A stretch of DNA of 64,000 nt from Verrucomicrobia bacterium IMCC26134 (GTDB taxonomy: Bacteria > Verrucomicrobiota > Verrucomicrobiia > Opitutales > Opitutaceae): positions 1,178,001-1,242,000 of the forward strand of contig CP011265.1 of NCBI GenBank assembly GCA_000972765.1, written 5' to 3'. Below, in pieces: positions 8,928 through 16,770 of this stretch; within the stretch, counting starts at the first letter, position 1, and each line of letters opens with the position of its first letter. A program made the translations under genes and the position numbers. A model generated the notes under the pieces. It did no database searches and was not told the origin of the DNA. It saw nothing but the letters and a program-made list of their open reading frames with translations.

Positions 8928-9815
8928 TCAAGACGGCGACTCTTGCTGGTGTGCGGTGCTCATTCGGCTTTGATCAGCCTTGGCCTGTCTGAGGGCTTTT
9001 TTCATGCACCAAGTCGACCAGATGGGCAGGGTCAGCGAGCGACAGGAGACATAGGCACCGCGCCCGCCCAGTTGGATAAAGCGGGGCATGAATTGGCGGC
9101 GAAACAGCCGAAGCGTATGCCAGACGGCCCAACGATAGCTAGGGGGTGGAAGGCAGCAACCGGGGATTAAAATGTAGATACCGTGCGCTTCGGCGCGCTT
9201 GCGCAGGAATCCCCACCCGCGGATGAGACGGAGTGGATGAATTACCAACGCCTCGGGCAAAAATAGAATTTCAACCCCCAGCTTGAGGATGCGTTCCTGC
9301 AACTCGACATCCTCCATCGCGGCGGCTGGAAAGCGCTCGTCGAAGCCTCCGATCTTAACATAAAAATCGCGACGAATGCCGATGTTGCACGACCAGAAAA
9401 CGCCCCCGGTTTCGTTGAGCGGGGCCTCTTCGTCCATGCGCTGGTGTGGTCGATCCGCACGAATGCGGCCTTCAGCGGCGAGCAGCGCCGGATCGGTGAA
9501 GGCCGCGGCGTAGGCAGAAAGCAGTTCGGGTTGGGGCAGGCAATCGTCGTCGAGAAAAACTAGCACATCGCCGCGAGCGGCGGCGGCCCCGGTGTTTCGG
9601 TTGGCCGCTGGCCCGCGCCGAGGTCCCTCCACCCAAGTGACATCTGGGAATTCCCCAGCCAGCGCGGTGCGCGCGAGCGAGGTGCGACCATCATCACTTA
9701 CAATAATGGTGTAGTTCTGGCGGGGATAGGTCTGTGCACTTGCCTGCAGCTGGAGCAAACAGGCCCGCAGTAAAACGGGTCGGTCGCAGGTAGGAATGAC
9801 AACACTGAGGTTCAT
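8928..9815 (-). CDS. Glycosyltransferase family 2
   Basis: 295 residues from ATG 9815, chosen because the fold begins at once (MNLSVVIPTCDRP); the frame is open to 9881 but those residues show no homology. Donor-site residues are in TIIVSDDGRTS, the metal motif is VFLDDDCLPQPELL, and the acceptor-side motif is AAMEDVELQERILKLG. The C-terminal third carries amphipathic, arginine-rich helices (LRLFRRQFMPRF) that may contact the membrane. It is divergent from the FkbM methyltransferase and oriented with the other GT2 gene, so the two probably form one unit. The product of the cluster is unknown. Confidence 0.87.
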   Translation of the reverse strand: MNLSVVIPTCDRPVLLRACLLQLQASAQTYPRQNYTIIVSDDGRTSLARTALAGEFPDVTWVEGPRRGPAANRNTGAAAARGDVLVFLDDDCLPQPELLSAYAAAFTDPALLAAEGRIRADRPHQRMDEEAPLNETGGVFWSCNIGIRRDFYVKIGGFDERFPAAAMEDVELQERILKLGVEILFLPEALVIHPLRLIRGWGFLRKRAEAHGIYILIPGCCLPPPSYRWAVWHTLRLFRRQFMPRFIQLGGRGAYVSCRSLTLPIWSTWCMKKALRQAKADQSRMSTAHQQESPS

Positions 9816-9923
9816 GCGTGCTTTTCTAATGATGTAATTGCTTCCTGGATTGCAAGAGGCGAACCAAGGGAGGAGGGTCATGGAAAAGAAGGGGTCACCC
9901 GCCAGTAGAGCCTGTTTTCATTA

Positions 9924-9929
9924 TATAAT
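9924..9929 (+). promoter_or_regulatory. Candidate -10 element upstream of the FkbM methyltransferase gene
   Basis: A perfect TATAAT 31 bases before the ATG at 9961, in a locally A+T-rich stretch. No convincing -35 element is found at 15-19 bases upstream. Confidence 0.3.
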
Positions 9930-9960
9930 TGGCGGGAACTCACTAAACTTCGCTCAAATC

Positions 9961-10677
9961 ATGAAAAAGTTTTTGCTAAGGTATATCCGTCGGTGCGGAT
10001 ATGATTTACATGCGCTGCCCCTGCAATCGCTTTCGTTGCGCGATCTACACTACGATCTGCCTCAATTGGTCGGCAAAGCGGACCCGCTTATATTTGATAT
10101 AGGGGCCAACAAGGGGCAGACCATTGAAAAAATGACGGCGATTTTCCCCAAATGTCGTCTGCGTGCCTTCGAACCGGACATAGAGTTGGCTTCCAAGTTG
10201 GAGGCCAACTACGCCACGCCTCTAATCAAGATTGAACCGTTTGCGCTGGGGGCAAAGGTCTGCCAGAATCAGTTCTTTAGATACGAAAACAATGAATTGA
10301 ATTCGTTTTTGGAATTAACTCCTGATCAGGGCAACCCTTTCGCTGCGGTTCAGGTGAAATCCCAGTCCACGGTCAAGGTTGATACAGTTGACGACTACTG
10401 CCGTGCCAATGGGATTCAGGCGGTGGACGTTCTGAAGATAGACACGCAAGGTTTTGACCTTGAAGTTTTAAAGGGGGCGGAGGCGCTTCTTACGGCTCGA
10501 GCAATCACGGTGGTTTTGGTGGAGGTTAATTTCATGACTCTCTATAAATCCCAATGCACCGCCGGGCAATTGATAGACTGGCTTGGTTCGCTGGGTTATG
10601 CTCCCTTAGCCTTCTATGAGCAAGTGCGGCTCAAGCATGCCTTGTCTTGGGTGAATGCATGCTTTGTTCGGTCTTAA
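9961..10677 (+). CDS. FkbM-family SAM-dependent methyltransferase
   Basis: 238 residues. It probably O-methylates a sugar hydroxyl. The SAM-binding motif I is LIFDIGANKGQT at about 43-54 and the following acidic strand is RLRAFEPD. The family hallmark DVLKIDTQGFDLEVLKG is at about 159-175. ATG 9961 gives a family-length protein; the frame is open to 9838 but the extra segment is not conserved-looking. The predicted cytoplasmic location fits modification of glycan precursors made by the adjacent GT2 proteins. G+C is lower than in the flanking housekeeping genes. The gene stands alone on its strand. Confidence 0.87.
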   Translation: MKKFLLRYIRRCGYDLHALPLQSLSLRDLHYDLPQLVGKADPLIFDIGANKGQTIEKMTAIFPKCRLRAFEPDIELASKLEANYATPLIKIEPFALGAKVCQNQFFRYENNELNSFLELTPDQGNPFAAVQVKSQSTVKVDTVDDYCRANGIQAVDVLKIDTQGFDLEVLKGAEALLTARAITVVLVEVNFMTLYKSQCTAGQLIDWLGSLGYAPLAFYEQVRLKHALSWVNACFVRS

Positions 10678-10810
10678 GGGCATGACCGCTAGGTTTTTTA
10701 AAGACTCTCGGCCTGGAAATTTTACCTGATTTCTATTTTATCAACCACGGTATTGGCGTCGTCCCCACCTATTACGCACCCCTGAATATTAAGCCCCTGA
10801 TTATATCGTA

Positions 10811-11362
10811 TCACTCCTCCGGACACCCTTGCTCGCTTGCAGTATAATACCGTGTCGTGCTTTCGTTTTTCCGCAGCGCTGTGCGCATTTGAACGGGGTA
10901 TGTTTCCCTTTTATTAACTTTATGTCTTTTAAGCTCATCCACGAGATGGGCAAAGAAAAAGCATAAAAAACATGATGTAGTTAATGGAATAAGAATCATG
11001 ACGTTGACTTTATCTTTAGTGAAAACACCCGCCAACAATACGATTAAGCTGCCCAGCATACAAAGAAAACCCAGGGAATTCAGGAAAATGGGCCACCTGG
11101 GCGAATCCGATGCTTCAACCATAATTTCTTTGGCGTCTTCTTTTGTATGGATCGGACGTATTTCTTGCGCCCCAGGCTCAGGGGGAGAATCTGCTTTATG
11201 CTCCGGTTGGATATAAGTGGACAGAGGTTTCCATTCTTCGGGAAATTCGGCGCTAACTAGCGTGTCGTTTTTGATTTCACCTGTAAAAAGCAATGCCTCT
11301 AAATCTGAAAGGTCAAGGGGACCAACGAGCTCATTTTTTGGTGAAGCGTAATAGTATTTCAT
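10811..11362 (-). CDS. GYF_2-domain membrane protein, unknown function
   Basis: 183 residues. The N-terminal 50 residues (MKYYYASPKNELVGPL, then a WKPLS end) fit the GYF_2/DUF4339 fold, a small domain found ahead of membrane segments in many bacterial proteins. Residues 50-85 are a polar linker. Two hydrophobic helices follow (FLNSLGFLCMLGSLIVLLAG and VMILIPLTTSCFLCFFFAHL), separated by a short charged loop, and then a basic tail. The N-terminus is probably cytoplasmic. G+C is low, like the rest of the island. No function can be assigned from sequence. Confidence 0.75.
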   Translation of the reverse strand: MKYYYASPKNELVGPLDLSDLEALLFTGEIKNDTLVSAEFPEEWKPLSTYIQPEHKADSPPEPGAQEIRPIHTKEDAKEIMVEASDSPRWPIFLNSLGFLCMLGSLIVLLAGVFTKDKVNVMILIPLTTSCFLCFFFAHLVDELKRHKVNKRETYPVQMRTALRKNESTTRYYTASEQGCPEE

Positions 11363-12152
11363 GGTTATAGGCTAAACGTATTAGATTAGGCGCACGCTTA
11401 TCCGGCGTCTTATTCGAATTCGTTATTCGAGGTTTGTTACTAGTAATTAAAGTGGATTTCCGGATTCAATAATTCTACGCGTGGCATCCTTGGTCTGATT
11501 TGACTCGGCTTTATAATATAAATTCATTGGGCAAGTAGTATATTTCCCCACTGAAACACCATTTGATCGGGTTTGTTTATAGCCGGTAATTCGATGATTT
11601 TGTCTTTCAACAGTTGGGTTGCTATTTTTTTGAGCCGTTTAGTGAACTTTGATGAATCACGTTAGATTCTTCATGATAAATTTGGTATTCGCAGCTGTCT
11701 TGTTGACCACGAAAGTTGACCCTGGTTAATCGGTCATTTTGGGAGCGGTTTAATGTCGACACGCCGATTTGCTTTCTGTCGGCGCATTGGCGAAATCGGC
11801 CCGGAGTTCATGCCGTCTAGGGTCTTTACTTTATTTGTTTTACACAAGTCAAAGTTCAGTGATTCCGCGTAAAAACGCGTTGTCCCACGGGTATTTGAGA
11901 GCTAAGCCGGAGCGCGGACACGGAGGGCTCGGAGAGGGGACGGGGAAAACCTGAGGCGCGGAAACCTGAAACTTGAGCGGGGGGAGGGCGGAGTTGGAGC
12001 GTTCAGGACGAAACGGCTCTGGCGTTCCGCTACGGGGGCGCTAGCTGGCGAACCCTTGAACACCACGTTCAAAGCCTACCGCGGCGGCCGGGCGGGGCGG
12101 AGAGATGGACACCGGGTTTGCCTGAGCGCGAATGGTTGGCTTGTTTTGGGTC
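11363..12152. other. Long non-coding stretch between the GYF_2 gene and the hicBA remnant
   Basis: About 790 bases with no convincing coding frame on either strand. The first half is A+T-rich. Around 11697-11760 there are repeated GTTGACC-like words (GTTGACCACG, AAGTTGACCC) and then GTCGACACG, reminiscent of insertion-sequence ends but without a transposase. A 7-base inverted pair CCGATTT/AAATCGG follows near 11764-11800. From about 11900 the composition switches to very G-rich. The region looks like old insertion debris. Confidence 0.5.
11914..11937. repeat. CACGGAGG-type dispersed repeat fragment
   Basis: ACACGGAGGGCTCGGAG within this interval resembles the ACCACGGAGGACACGGAG-type intergenic filler that I recall from many environmental genomes. 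A second fragment lies at 12625-12650. The identification is from memory of the motif, not from a search. Confidence 0.4.
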
Positions 12153-12357
12153 ATGAACGAACTCGTTTTCTAAGTCACGCAGGAGGGCGACGGCGGCTTT
12201 GTGGCGGAGGCGTTGGGCTAAAGCGTCATCACTCAAGCCGACACTTGGGACGAACTGCGGTCCAACGTGCGGCGAGGCGGTCACGGCATTTTACTTTGAC
12301 CAGCCTGCTCCCGCCCGGGTGCGCCTGCACTTGGTGCGCCACGAAGTGCTCGCGTGA
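12153..12357 (+). pseudogene. hicB: hicB antitoxin pseudogene (two stops and a frameshift)
   Basis: Starting at ATG 12153 the conceptual product is recognisably a short HicB-family antitoxin of the MNELVF... type: MNELVF-stop-VTQEGDGGFVAEALG-stop-SVITQADTWDELRSNV. After one extra G is removed near 12270-12272 it continues in the next frame as AVTAFYFDQPAPARVR and LHLVRHEVLA, ending at TGA 12355-12357. The lesions are TAA at 12171-12173, TAA at 12219-12221 (both where Glu is expected) and a one-base insertion. The stop overlaps the GTG of hicA as GTGA, the normal coupling in such pairs. The gene cannot make a functional antitoxin as read. Confidence 0.8.
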
Positions 12358-12592
12358 AAATCCCCCGCGATCTTTACGGCCGCGAACTCGCGGCGTTTCT
12401 TTGCCGAGATTGGGGTTATGCCAAGGTGAACCAGGTGGGTAGCCGCATTATCTTGCAGACCGATCAGCCGGGGCATCACCGGGTTTCCATCCTCGACCAA
12501 AAAACGCTGAGACTTGGCACGCTAAACGGCATCTTGCGCGACGTGGCGAAGGCAAAGAAGACCCCCCGTGATGCTTTCTCGGTTCGTTGTAG
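12354..12592 (+). pseudogene. hicA: hicA mRNA-interferase toxin, 3' frameshifted
   Basis: From GTG 12354 the frame encodes a nearly complete HicA/YcfA fold: MKIPRDLYGRELAAFLCRD, then GSRIILQTDQPGHHRVSI, then LRLGTLNGILRDVAKAKKTP. The family's catalytic His is normally in the segment after the GSH/GSR strand; here the GSR position carries Arg, and GHHRVSI keeps two histidines. Near 12576 one base is missing: restoring it gives LGSL and TAG at 12590-12592, the expected end, whereas the actual frame runs on for more than 100 codons against mutS. HicA toxins cleave mRNA. Loss of both the antitoxin and the toxin end suggests the module is dead. Confidence 0.75.
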
Positions 12593-12624
12593 CGCGGTGT
12601 CCTACCGCGATTCAAGCTCCGGAG

Positions 12625-12650
12625 TTTTAACCACGGAGGGCGCTAAGGAA
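12625..12650. repeat. CACGGAGG-type dispersed repeat fragment
   Basis: TTTTAACCACGGAGGGCGC begins here, the second fragment of the CACGGAGG-type filler seen at 11914-11937. It lies between the hicA remnant and the mutS terminator hairpin. Confidence 0.4.
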
Positions 12651-12666
12651 TGCGTTTATTTGAAGC

Positions 12667-12686
12667 GTCCCGCGTGCTCGCGGGAC
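12667..12686 (-). terminator. Hairpin downstream of mutS
   Basis: A perfect 8-base stem GTCCCGCG/CGCGGGAC with a 4-base loop begins 10 bases after the mutS stop on the minus strand. There is no long T-run after it (GCTTCAAAT), so termination strength is uncertain. Confidence 0.5.
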
Positions 12687-12695
12687 ACTCCAAAG

Positions 12696-15278
12696 TCAGA
12701 GCAACTCCAACTGCGCGGTGTCGGCGGGGGCGACGGTGAGTTTTTTCTTGGGCTTGGCCACCGGGGAGGAGGGGAGCTCGACTGCGGTTTCGTCGCCCTC
12801 GAGCTTGGCGAGGATGGCGCGGGCTCGGTCGATCACGCTCGGGGGCAGGCCGGCGAGGCGGGCGACTTGGATACCGAAGCTGCGCTCGGCGGGGCCGGGG
12901 ATGACGCGACGGAGGAAGACGATGTCGTCGTTCCACTCCTTCACCGCCACGCTGTAGTTGCGCAGGCGTGAGAGGTGTTTTTCGAGCTGGGTCAACTCCT
13001 GGTAGTGGGTGGCGAAGAGGGTGCGGGGGCCGCGTTCGGGATCGGCGTGGAGGTGCTCGACGACGGCCCAGGCGATGGAGAGGCCGTCGTAAGTGGAGGT
13101 GCCGCGGCCGATCTCGTCGAGGATGATGAGGGAGCGGTCGGTGGCGTGGTTGAGGATGTTGGCGGTCTCGTTCATCTCGACCATGAAGGTCGAGTTGCCG
13201 CGCGCGAGGTCGTCGCTGGCGCCGACGCGGGAGAAGATGCGGTCCACCAGGCCGAGGCGGCAGGTGGTGGCGGGCACCCAGCTGCCGACGTGGGCCATGA
13301 GGGCGATGAGGGCGATCTGGCGGATGTAGGTGGATTTGCCGGCCATGTTGGGGCCGGTGAGGAGGGCGAGCTGGTCGGCGGTGGCGGAGAGGCGGGTGTC
13401 GTTGGGCACGAAGGCCTGGGAGCCGGCGGGGCGGGAGGGATCGCGGAGCATCTGCTCGACGACGGGGTGGCGGCCGGCGGTGATTTCCAAAACGGCGTCG
13501 TCCACGAACTCGGGCTGGCAATAATCCCACTCGCGGGCGAGCTCGGCCCAGCCGGCGAGGACGTCGAGTTCGGCGAGGGCGTTGGCGGTCTTGGCGAGGG
13601 CGAGGGAGTCGTCGAGCACGGCGGCGACGAGCTCGGCGAAGAGGGTGTGTTCGCGGGCGAGGGCGTTGTCGTCGGCGGAGAGGATCTCTTTTTCTTTCTG
13701 ACGGAGGGCGTCGGTGACGTAGCGCTCGCCGTTCACGGTGGTCTGGCGGCGGATGTAGTCGGCGGGGACGAGGTGGAGGTTGGCCTTGGTGATCTCGATG
13801 TAGTATCCGAAATTATTGGTGAATTTGACCTTGAGGCTGCGGATGCCGGTGCGGGCCTGCTCGGCGGCCTCGAGCTCGGAAAGCCAGGCGCGGTTGCCGG
13901 TCTTGAGGGCGTGGAGGCGGTCGAGCTCGGCGTCATGGCCGGGGCGGATGAGGTTGCCGTCGGCGAGGTCGGCGGGGAGTTCGTCGGCGAGGGCGTTATC
14001 CAGAATTAAACGCAAAGACGCAAAGTCACGAAGCTCGGCGAGGAAGGGATGCAGCGGGGCATCGAAGGATTCCAAGGCCAAGCGCAGATCTGGGAGCTGC
14101 CGGAGGGTGTCGCGGATGCCGCCGAGTTCTCGCGGGTTGCGGAGGCGGTTTTGCAGGCGGCCGAGGATGCGCGGGATGTCGCGGACATTTGCGAGGGCGG
14201 AACGGAGGTCGGCGAGCGGGCCGGGGGCGGAGAGCAGGGCGCCGACGGCCGAGCTGCGTCGGCGGATCTCGTCGAGGTCTTGCGGCGGAGCGGCGAGCCA
14301 GGCCTCGAGCAGGCGGGCGCCGGGGGCGGTGCGGGTGCGGCTGAGGGCGGAGAGGAGGGATCCGGTGCGCTCGCCGCGCGTGGAGGAGAAAATCTCCAGG
14401 TTGCGCAAGGTGGCGGGATCGAGGAGGAGCGTGGCGGCGCTGCGGTGGAGCTGGAGGCGGTGTAGGTTCTCCGGTTTGGCGCAGAGGTTTTCCGTGACGT
14501 AGAGCACGAGGGCGCCGGCCGGGCCGAGGGCGGTGTGGTCCTGCGGGATGCCGAAGCCCTCGAGGTTGAGCACGCCGAGGGTCGAGAGGACGGCGCGAAG
14601 ACCGGTGGCGGGCTCGAACTGGAAGGCGGGCAGCTCGGTGAGGGTGCGGCCGGCGGCGAAGGCGGCGAGGGCGTGGAGGGCGGTCTGCTCGTGCGGGGCG
14701 GAGCGCCATTTATCGAGCAGGCCCTCGGGCAGGACGAGCTCTCGGGGGTCGAGGGCGGTGAGGACGGGGAGCAAGTCCTCGGGGCGCGGATCGGAGGCGA
14801 GGCGGAAGTCGCCGGTGGAGAGATCGAGCCAGGCGGCGTGGAGACCGGCGCGGTCGGCGTGGAGGGCGGCGAGGTAGTGGTTGCGCGAGGCGTCGAGCTG
14901 TTTGGCGTCGAGGGTGGTGCCGGGGGAGAGGATGCGGGTGAGGGCGCGGCGCACGAGTTTGCCGGCGACGGCGGGCTCGGCCTGGTCGCAGATGGCGACC
15001 TTGCGGCCGGCGGCGAGGAGTTTGTTGACGTAGCCGTCGGCGGCGTGGAAGGGCAGGCCGGCCATGGGGTGGTCGCCGCGCTTGGTGAGGGTGAGACCGA
15101 GGAGGCGCGAGGCATCGATGGCGTCGTCGAAGAACAACTCGTAGAAATCGCCGAGGCGGAACAGCAGGAGGGTGTCCTTGGGCAGGCCGCGTCTCACCTC
15201 GAAATACTGCTGGAGCATCGGGGTGAGCTTGGGGGCGGGCTCGGGGGATGCGGCGGCGGAGGGGGACGAGGCTGACAT
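12696..15278 (-). CDS. mutS: DNA mismatch repair protein MutS
   Basis: 860 residues, normal for MutS1. It recognises mismatches and recruits MutL. The mismatch-reading motif is GDFYELF with Phe at residue 45 and Glu at 47. The ATPase has Walker A GPNMAGKS at 642-649 and Walker B/signature DEIGRGTSTYDG at 721-732, followed by FATHYQELTQL. ATG 15278 places the conserved LTPMLQQYF segment at the usual distance from the N-terminus; the frame is open to 15383 but the upstream part is intergenic. At 14009-14034 the gene contains a low-G+C stretch identical in style to a dispersed intergenic repeat, encoding residues about 417-428 (DFASLRLILDN). The reading frame is intact. Confidence 0.96.
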   Translation of the reverse strand: MSASSPSAAASPEPAPKLTPMLQQYFEVRRGLPKDTLLLFRLGDFYELFFDDAIDASRLLGLTLTKRGDHPMAGLPFHAADGYVNKLLAAGRKVAICDQAEPAVAGKLVRRALTRILSPGTTLDAKQLDASRNHYLAALHADRAGLHAAWLDLSTGDFRLASDPRPEDLLPVLTALDPRELVLPEGLLDKWRSAPHEQTALHALAAFAAGRTLTELPAFQFEPATGLRAVLSTLGVLNLEGFGIPQDHTALGPAGALVLYVTENLCAKPENLHRLQLHRSAATLLLDPATLRNLEIFSSTRGERTGSLLSALSRTRTAPGARLLEAWLAAPPQDLDEIRRRSSAVGALLSAPGPLADLRSALANVRDIPRILGRLQNRLRNPRELGGIRDTLRQLPDLRLALESFDAPLHPFLAELRDFASLRLILDNALADELPADLADGNLIRPGHDAELDRLHALKTGNRAWLSELEAAEQARTGIRSLKVKFTNNFGYYIEITKANLHLVPADYIRRQTTVNGERYVTDALRQKEKEILSADDNALAREHTLFAELVAAVLDDSLALAKTANALAELDVLAGWAELAREWDYCQPEFVDDAVLEITAGRHPVVEQMLRDPSRPAGSQAFVPNDTRLSATADQLALLTGPNMAGKSTYIRQIALIALMAHVGSWVPATTCRLGLVDRIFSRVGASDDLARGNSTFMVEMNETANILNHATDRSLIILDEIGRGTSTYDGLSIAWAVVEHLHADPERGPRTLFATHYQELTQLEKHLSRLRNYSVAVKEWNDDIVFLRRVIPGPAERSFGIQVARLAGLPPSVIDRARAILAKLEGDETAVELPSSPVAKPKKKLTVAPADTAQLELL
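14009..14034. repeat. CGCAAAGACGCAAAG-type repeat sequence inside mutS
   Basis: AAACGCAAAGACGCAAAG followed by TCACGAAG stands out as A-rich within a very G+C-rich gene and matches the ACGCAAAGACGCAAAG family of dispersed repeats that I recall from many environmental bacteria. It is in frame and its product aligns with the usual helix of the MutS lever region. Confidence 0.45.
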
Positions 15279-15319
15279 GCAGGCAATGTTTACGGAAGGG
15301 CGGGCCGTAAAAAGCACAA

Positions 15320-15339
15320 AAGGGGCAAAAATGCCCCTT
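15320..15339 (-). terminator. Rho-independent terminator after the PL22 gene
   Basis: An 8-base stem AAGGGGCA/TGCCCCTT with a 4-base loop; on the minus strand it runs into TTTTGTGCTTTTT. It lies 33 bases beyond the stop of the oligogalacturonate lyase gene, so it would close the liv/PL22 operon before mutS. Confidence 0.65.
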
Positions 15340-15372
15340 GCCCCAAAAAAACGGTGCGGATGCTGGCCGTTC

Positions 15373-16671
15373 TTACCGTCCACGACGGGAGTGGAGGGAG
15401 CTTTTCACGGGCCGGGTGCGGACGGGGGTGGCGTCGGCGAGCCAGTATTCCCTCGGCATCTCGAGGGCGTAGGCCTGGGCGGTGCCGTGGAACGTCGCGG
15501 TGAACAGCACCCAACGCTGGTCGGGGGTGAGGTGCGGATTGGGCTCGGCGGTCTTGTAGTCGTTTTGGGCCATGGAGCAGAGCTTGATGGGACGTAGCTC
15601 GCCGTGGTCAGGCACGAGGATGAACATGGCCTGGCGCTCGGGGTGTTCTTTGACGGTGCCGCCGTCGGCGACGAAGAATTTGCCGTCGGGCGACTGGGTG
15701 TAGTGGAGCGAGGCGAAGGAAGGTTTTATCGGGTAGCGGGTGATCGCGCCATCGGCGACGGCGCGGCCCTCGAGGAACTGGTTGCCCGGGGTTTTGCGAT
15801 AGCTGTGGTCATACCAGATGGTGGCGCCGTCGGTGGACCAGAACTCGTGGCCCGCGATCTCGTTGGCCTCGGTGCGCTTGAGCACGACCTGCGGTTGCGA
15901 ACCATCGCCGATGCGAAGCGTCCACATGCGATCAACCTGCGCCCAGGGACCCTCGTGGCAATACATCAGGAGCGACGGATCGGACGGGGAGAACTGGGTG
16001 TGGCCGAGCCAGGTGTTGATGCGGTGGAGTTCGGTGACCTTGCCGGACTTGATGTCGGCGGCGATGAGCAGGTTGGTGTCGTGGCGGTTAAAGGTGTCGC
16101 CGAACGTGGAACCCTGGTTGGGCGGCGTGGTGAGGACGGGCTCGTTTTCGTGCTCCTTGACGAGGCTGCCGGTGCCGACGACGAGAGATTCGTCGGCGTT
16201 GACGGTGAGGCCGCCGGAGCAGGTGATGTCGGCGGGCATGTCGGCGACCTTGCGGGTTTGCAGGTCGAGGATGTTGGTGGCGTAGATGGCGCGGTCGCCG
16301 TCGGAGGTGAAGTAAAGGTTGCCCGATTTCGGCACGAGGACCTGGTTCTTGGTCATCTGCGGGGTGAGCAAGACGAGCGCGCCGGTTTTAAAATCGTAAC
16401 GATAGAGATGCCCGGCGGTGTGTCCGGCGGAGCGGTCGAGGTAGCGGACGATAGTGTAGCGACTGTCGGGGGTGGTGCAGGCCTGGGTAAAATAGATGAC
16501 GCCGGAGGCTTGGTTGGGGACGGTGGAGAGGTGGATGATCTTCGCGCCGGTGTCGGGGTCGGTGAACTCGGCCGGGATCGGAGTGGCGTGCGCGGTGCAG
16601 GCGGCGAACACGGCGAGGCCGGCAGCGCGGCAAAGAGGGAGCGAGAGGATGCGGGACAGAGGATTATACAT
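15373..16671 (-). CDS. Oligogalacturonate lyase-like protein (PL22)
   Basis: 432 residues. PL22 enzymes cleave short oligogalacturonides by beta-elimination to 5-keto-4-deoxyuronate and use a seven-bladed beta-propeller with a metal site of histidines. Motifs that fit are WLGHTQFSPSDPSLLMYCHE, GPWAQVDRMW, IAGHEFWSTDG, YDHSYR, and near the end PNPHLTPDQRWVLFTATFHG. An N-terminal signal peptide (to about ...CTAHA) makes this an exported version, unlike the cytoplasmic enterobacterial Ogl. It lies 100 bases after livF in the same direction and ends at a good terminator, so it is probably the last gene of the liv operon. The family is fairly sure; activity is not proven because metal ligands cannot be verified without alignment. 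Confidence 0.82.
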   Translation of the reverse strand: MYNPLSRILSLPLCRAAGLAVFAACTAHATPIPAEFTDPDTGAKIIHLSTVPNQASGVIYFTQACTTPDSRYTIVRYLDRSAGHTAGHLYRYDFKTGALVLLTPQMTKNQVLVPKSGNLYFTSDGDRAIYATNILDLQTRKVADMPADITCSGGLTVNADESLVVGTGSLVKEHENEPVLTTPPNQGSTFGDTFNRHDTNLLIAADIKSGKVTELHRINTWLGHTQFSPSDPSLLMYCHEGPWAQVDRMWTLRIGDGSQPQVVLKRTEANEIAGHEFWSTDGATIWYDHSYRKTPGNQFLEGRAVADGAITRYPIKPSFASLHYTQSPDGKFFVADGGTVKEHPERQAMFILVPDHGELRPIKLCSMAQNDYKTAEPNPHLTPDQRWVLFTATFHGTAQAYALEMPREYWLADATPVRTRPVKSSLHSRRGR

Positions 16672-16770
16672 GGGGTGGGTAAACTTGGGACGCTGACGGA
16701 GGGGACAGTGTTTCGCGCCGAGCGGCGAATACTCCTGCGGCGAAGTCTTGCAGTTCGCAAGTTTCGCGGG

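Noticed and set aside
12593-12971. Continuation of the hicA frame as a 205-codon protein
   Set aside because: Beyond 12592 the product is antisense to mutS and non-conserved; it exists only because of the one-base loss near 12576.
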